Shown in pieces: positions 13,360 through 15,537 of a stretch of DNA of 15,537 bases; the first letter of the stretch is position 1; each line of letters begins with the position of its first letter. The DNA lies in NCBI GenBank assembly GCA_903903365.1, contig CAIUYS010000578.1:1-15537 (forward strand), given 5' to 3'. The DNA comes from an uncultured Methylococcaceae bacterium (GTDB taxonomy: Bacteria; Pseudomonadota; Gammaproteobacteria; Methylococcales; Methylomonadaceae). The position numbers were made by a program, and so were the translations under genes. The notes under the pieces are model-generated. The model had not been told where the DNA came from. It saw only the letters and a program-made list of their open reading frames with translations, and did no database searches.

Positions 13360-15537
13360 GTTATTTATTTGGCGGTGAATCCAGACAATCCCGCTATCAA
13401 ACTGCGCAAGATTTAAGCGAATCCAGCTTTAAGCCCGACGATTTTGAGCCTACCTTGGGGGAATCATTGGGCGTGGGTAATGATGACACTTATCTGGATA
13501 AAGTAACCCAGGCCTATACGACTCCGGCCAGACTGCTAACGCGCTCGGTTGCCAATCTGGGTATAGCTGCCGATGCTATCCCCACCGCACTCGGCACTTA
13601 TTACGGAATTGATAATCCTTGGTGGCACAAGCACGTTACCCAAAGCCTGATCCATACATCTGAAGCCTTAACGCCTGACCCGAAAACCACTCATGTTTCC
13701 CTGCAAATAGCGGATCAATTTGCCGGTATGTTTTCCGATGTTTTATTAACGATGGGTAACCCTGCGGCCTTTAGTGCCATGCAAGGGGGTAAGCGAGTCA
13801 CTGAAGAGCTTGATAAGGGCAAAGACCTGAGCACCTCGCTGCAACTGGGATCGGTTGATGCATTGGTTTCAAAAGCCTTTATGACAGTTCCTGTCGGTTT
13901 TGCCAGTAAAGGACTGCCCATTGCCAACAGACTGCAAGGTGCTGTTTCCGGTGCAGGCATCGGTACCGTTATCGGTTCTGCCGGTGAACTCGCTAATCAA
14001 CAGGTATTGGAAGACTCCGGTTATCCCGAAGAAGCCCAACAACATGACTGGTCAAATCCCCAATCGCTGGCTTTAAATGCCGCTTTTGTTGCAGCGTTTG
14101 GGGCTTGGCATCCTAAAATACTCTCATCCCATAAAGATGCATTGCTCACCGCCAACGAAGCCAATGCCATCCAACATCCGGACGGCCTAAGCGCCACTAA
14201 TCCGGCGGCTAATAATGCCCTGGTCGATGGCATGAACAGCGCCGTCCATGATTTGGCTAATGGTGAGCCGGTCACCAGTTCGCTTAACCTCACACGTCGG
14301 CCGGAAATACCGGATGAGCTGATTGCTTTAGCCGGTGAACGCATGAGTCGTGGCGAACGTCAGCCGCTGGAGCAACAAAAAGCCGACCTGGAATACAAGC
14401 TAAAACAAATTGAAGAAGGCGACTATGCTCAACAAGGACAAGAGCGTGCCGCCGAACAGCAAGCACTATTAGACGCTGAAAACGCGGGTCGCGTGTCAAC
14501 TACAGGTCGACGCGTCCCCGCAAGAAAGCTGGCCGACCAACGCAAAAAAAGCCAAGAGGCGGCGACTGCTTTAGGTGAGGAAGTGCGCGCAGAAGATGCG
14601 CAGCCGCACAGAGACAGCCTGGACAGGTTAAACGAACTGCTGGCCAAGGATGATGAACACCGCGCGGCTCATGCAGAAATATCACGGTTTGAACAGCAAC
14701 ATTTATTGGATAACGGGTTTATACGCAATCCAGCTACAGAATTATTACAAAAACAAATTGATCATGAAGTATCACAATTAAGCGATGCTTATGATCAGGT
14801 CAATAAGAATCCAACAGGTAAAGCAGATGATCCTCTAGTTATGATAAAGCCTGATGACATAGAGGCTGTAGCCGTTGCGCGTGGAGGATGGAAAGGCTTT
14901 GGTGATATAGAAGTCAAAGGTGCGGGATGGGGTATTGCTAAGTTTATTTGGCGTCACGGGAAAAAATCAAAAGAACAAAAGGAATTACAGGTTGAAAAAG
15001 AAGATGTACTAGAATTTCCTAATGTGATTCGTGATTTTCATCCATCAAGGGAAGCAAGCCCAGACGGATCAAAGGGCAGAGAATGGAGAGTTAATCTTAA
15101 TGGAAGAACTATAGTTTATGCGGATAACTTGCTTAATGGCAGGGATGGCCGGCATTTAGTAACTATTCATGCACAAGATCCCAATAAACCCGGTCATGAT
15201 CATCCTTTATCAGAAAAGAGAGTCGATGCTCCTGCGTCTTCCGGTAAGCGTTTGGAGGCTCACACCGGAGATACACAGCCTGAATTTTTGCAACAGACTG
15301 GGCAGGAACCATCGGCTAAACATAGTGTAGACTCAAATAATAATAATACAAGTAAAAATGAATCACCAGAAATCACTGCCGCACGCGATTCCCTGCCTGA
15401 TATTCCCAATGACAAACTATTCGAGATTGAAAACGATGACGGTACCTTTGATACGGGCAGTGCCGCAGAATTAATGGCACGCGCGGATGAAGAAGCGGCC
15501 TTTGCCGATCAAGCTGATACGGCAACCAGTTCGGCTA
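13356..15537 (+). CDS. Giant ejection / polyvalent protein (T7 gp16-like position), 3' truncated by window edge
   Basis: The ATGA overlap at 13356 opens a frame with no stop through the right edge (at least 727 residues). Residues 50-260 are helical with glycine- and alanine-rich, membrane-friendly stretches (FAGMFSDVLLTMGNPAAF, GAVSGAGIGTVIGSAGELAN), as in other late ejection proteins. Residues 330-450 are charged and coiled-coil-like (LEQQKADLEYKLKQIEEG). Residues about 509-622 hold a nuclease-like domain (listed separately) in AT-rich DNA, followed by an asparagine-rich linker and an acidic region resembling the spacers of polyvalent proteins. Such proteins enter the host with the DNA. The enzymatic parts of its C-terminal end are not in the window. 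Confidence 0.76.
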   Translation, partial: MSYLFGGESRQSRYQTAQDLSESSFKPDDFEPTLGESLGVGNDDTYLDKVTQAYTTPARLLTRSVANLGIAADAIPTALGTYYGIDNPWWHKHVTQSLIHTSEALTPDPKTTHVSLQIADQFAGMFSDVLLTMGNPAAFSAMQGGKRVTEELDKGKDLSTSLQLGSVDALVSKAFMTVPVGFASKGLPIANRLQGAVSGAGIGTVIGSAGELANQQVLEDSGYPEEAQQHDWSNPQSLALNAAFVAAFGAWHPKILSSHKDALLTANEANAIQHPDGLSATNPAANNALVDGMNSAVHDLANGEPVTSSLNLTRRPEIPDELIALAGERMSRGERQPLEQQKADLEYKLKQIEEGDYAQQGQERAAEQQALLDAENAGRVSTTGRRVPARKLADQRKKSQEAATALGEEVRAEDAQPHRDSLDRLNELLAKDDEHRAAHAEISRFEQQHLLDNGFIRNPATELLQKQIDHEVSQLSDAYDQVNKNPTGKADDPLVMIKPDDIEAVAVARGGWKGFGDIEVKGAGWGIAKFIWRHGKKSKEQKELQVEKEDVLEFPNVIRDFHPSREASPDGSKGREWRVNLNGRTIVYADNLLNGRDGRHLVTIHAQDPNKPGHDHPLSEKRVDAPASSGKRLEAHTGDTQPEFLQQTGQEPSAKHSVDSNNNNTSKNESPEITAARDSLPDIPNDKLFEIENDDGTFDTGSAAELMARADEEAAFADQADTATSSA
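14880..15221 (+). other. BECR-type nuclease-like (PBECR) domain inside the giant ejection protein
   Basis: Residues 509-622 contain GWGIAKFIWRHG (H534), then VLEFPNVIRDF, then WRVNLNGRTIVYAD (577-590), GRHLVTIHAQ (598-607) and HPLSEKR (616-622). This order (helix ending in a histidine, strand pair with an R..VYAD pattern, GRH.VT strand, PLS.KR end) resembles the phage Barnase-EndoU-ColicinE5/D-RelE-like nuclease domains found in phage polyvalent and MuF proteins. Composition falls to about 33% GC in a 60-base sample, against 57% upstream. The assignment is from pattern memory; catalytic residues cannot be confirmed. Confidence 0.5.

Noticed and set aside
15330..15360. AAT-rich microsatellite
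   Set aside because: It is only a short run encoding four asparagines in a linker, with no sign of a functional repeat array.

Overview
The window is the late structural and lysis region of a double-stranded DNA podovirus or prophage, with every gene on the + strand. The head genes look like those of the Bordetella phage BPP-1 group (Bbp16, Bbp17 and Bbp19 families). The tail and ejection genes look like the T7 gp11 to gp16 functional series. Nothing identifies the host directly. A Gram-negative proteobacterium is inferred from the spanin-type lipoprotein, the BPP-1-like synteny and a backbone of roughly 50% GC.

Layout. 1-377: the AT-rich C-terminal end of a reverse transcriptase, most like those of diversity-generating retroelements (DGRs), with a tiny overlapping ORF, closed by a terminator near 416-438. 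514-3350: head module, in order capsid-staple-like protein, Bbp19-like protein, scaffold, major capsid protein, Bbp16-like cement protein and a 48-aa conserved phage protein, then a terminator. 3425-4503: a run of small membrane proteins, namely a one-pass peptide, a holin-like two-helix protein, a nested Rz1-like lipoprotein, a C-tail-anchored protein, a second terminator and a diverged second copy of the one-pass peptide. 4541-5956: tail fibre with an AT-rich receptor-binding end. 6019-9257: tail adaptor, tail nozzle and a gp13-like protein. 9214-15537: cupin-like protein, gp14-like protein, a short ORF, a 972-aa gp15-like ejection protein and the start of a gp16-like giant protein that runs off the right edge.

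How it works together. The head genes build and stabilise the procapsid. The adaptor, nozzle and fibre form the short tail. The last large proteins are probably packed in the head and ejected into the host with the DNA. Most genes overlap or are separated by only a few bases, which suggests translational coupling in one late transcript cut by internal terminators.

The most notable signals are (1) an AT-rich segment of the giant ejection protein that resembles the BECR-type nuclease/toxin domains of phage polyvalent proteins, (2) a DGR-type reverse transcriptase at the head end of the structural operon, whose template and target are not in the window, (3) a duplicated terminator-plus-membrane-peptide module flanking the putative lysis genes, and (4) mosaic joints in the tail fibre and the gp15-like protein. 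No tRNA, CRISPR array, insertion sequence, endolysin, portal, terminase or integrase is seen.
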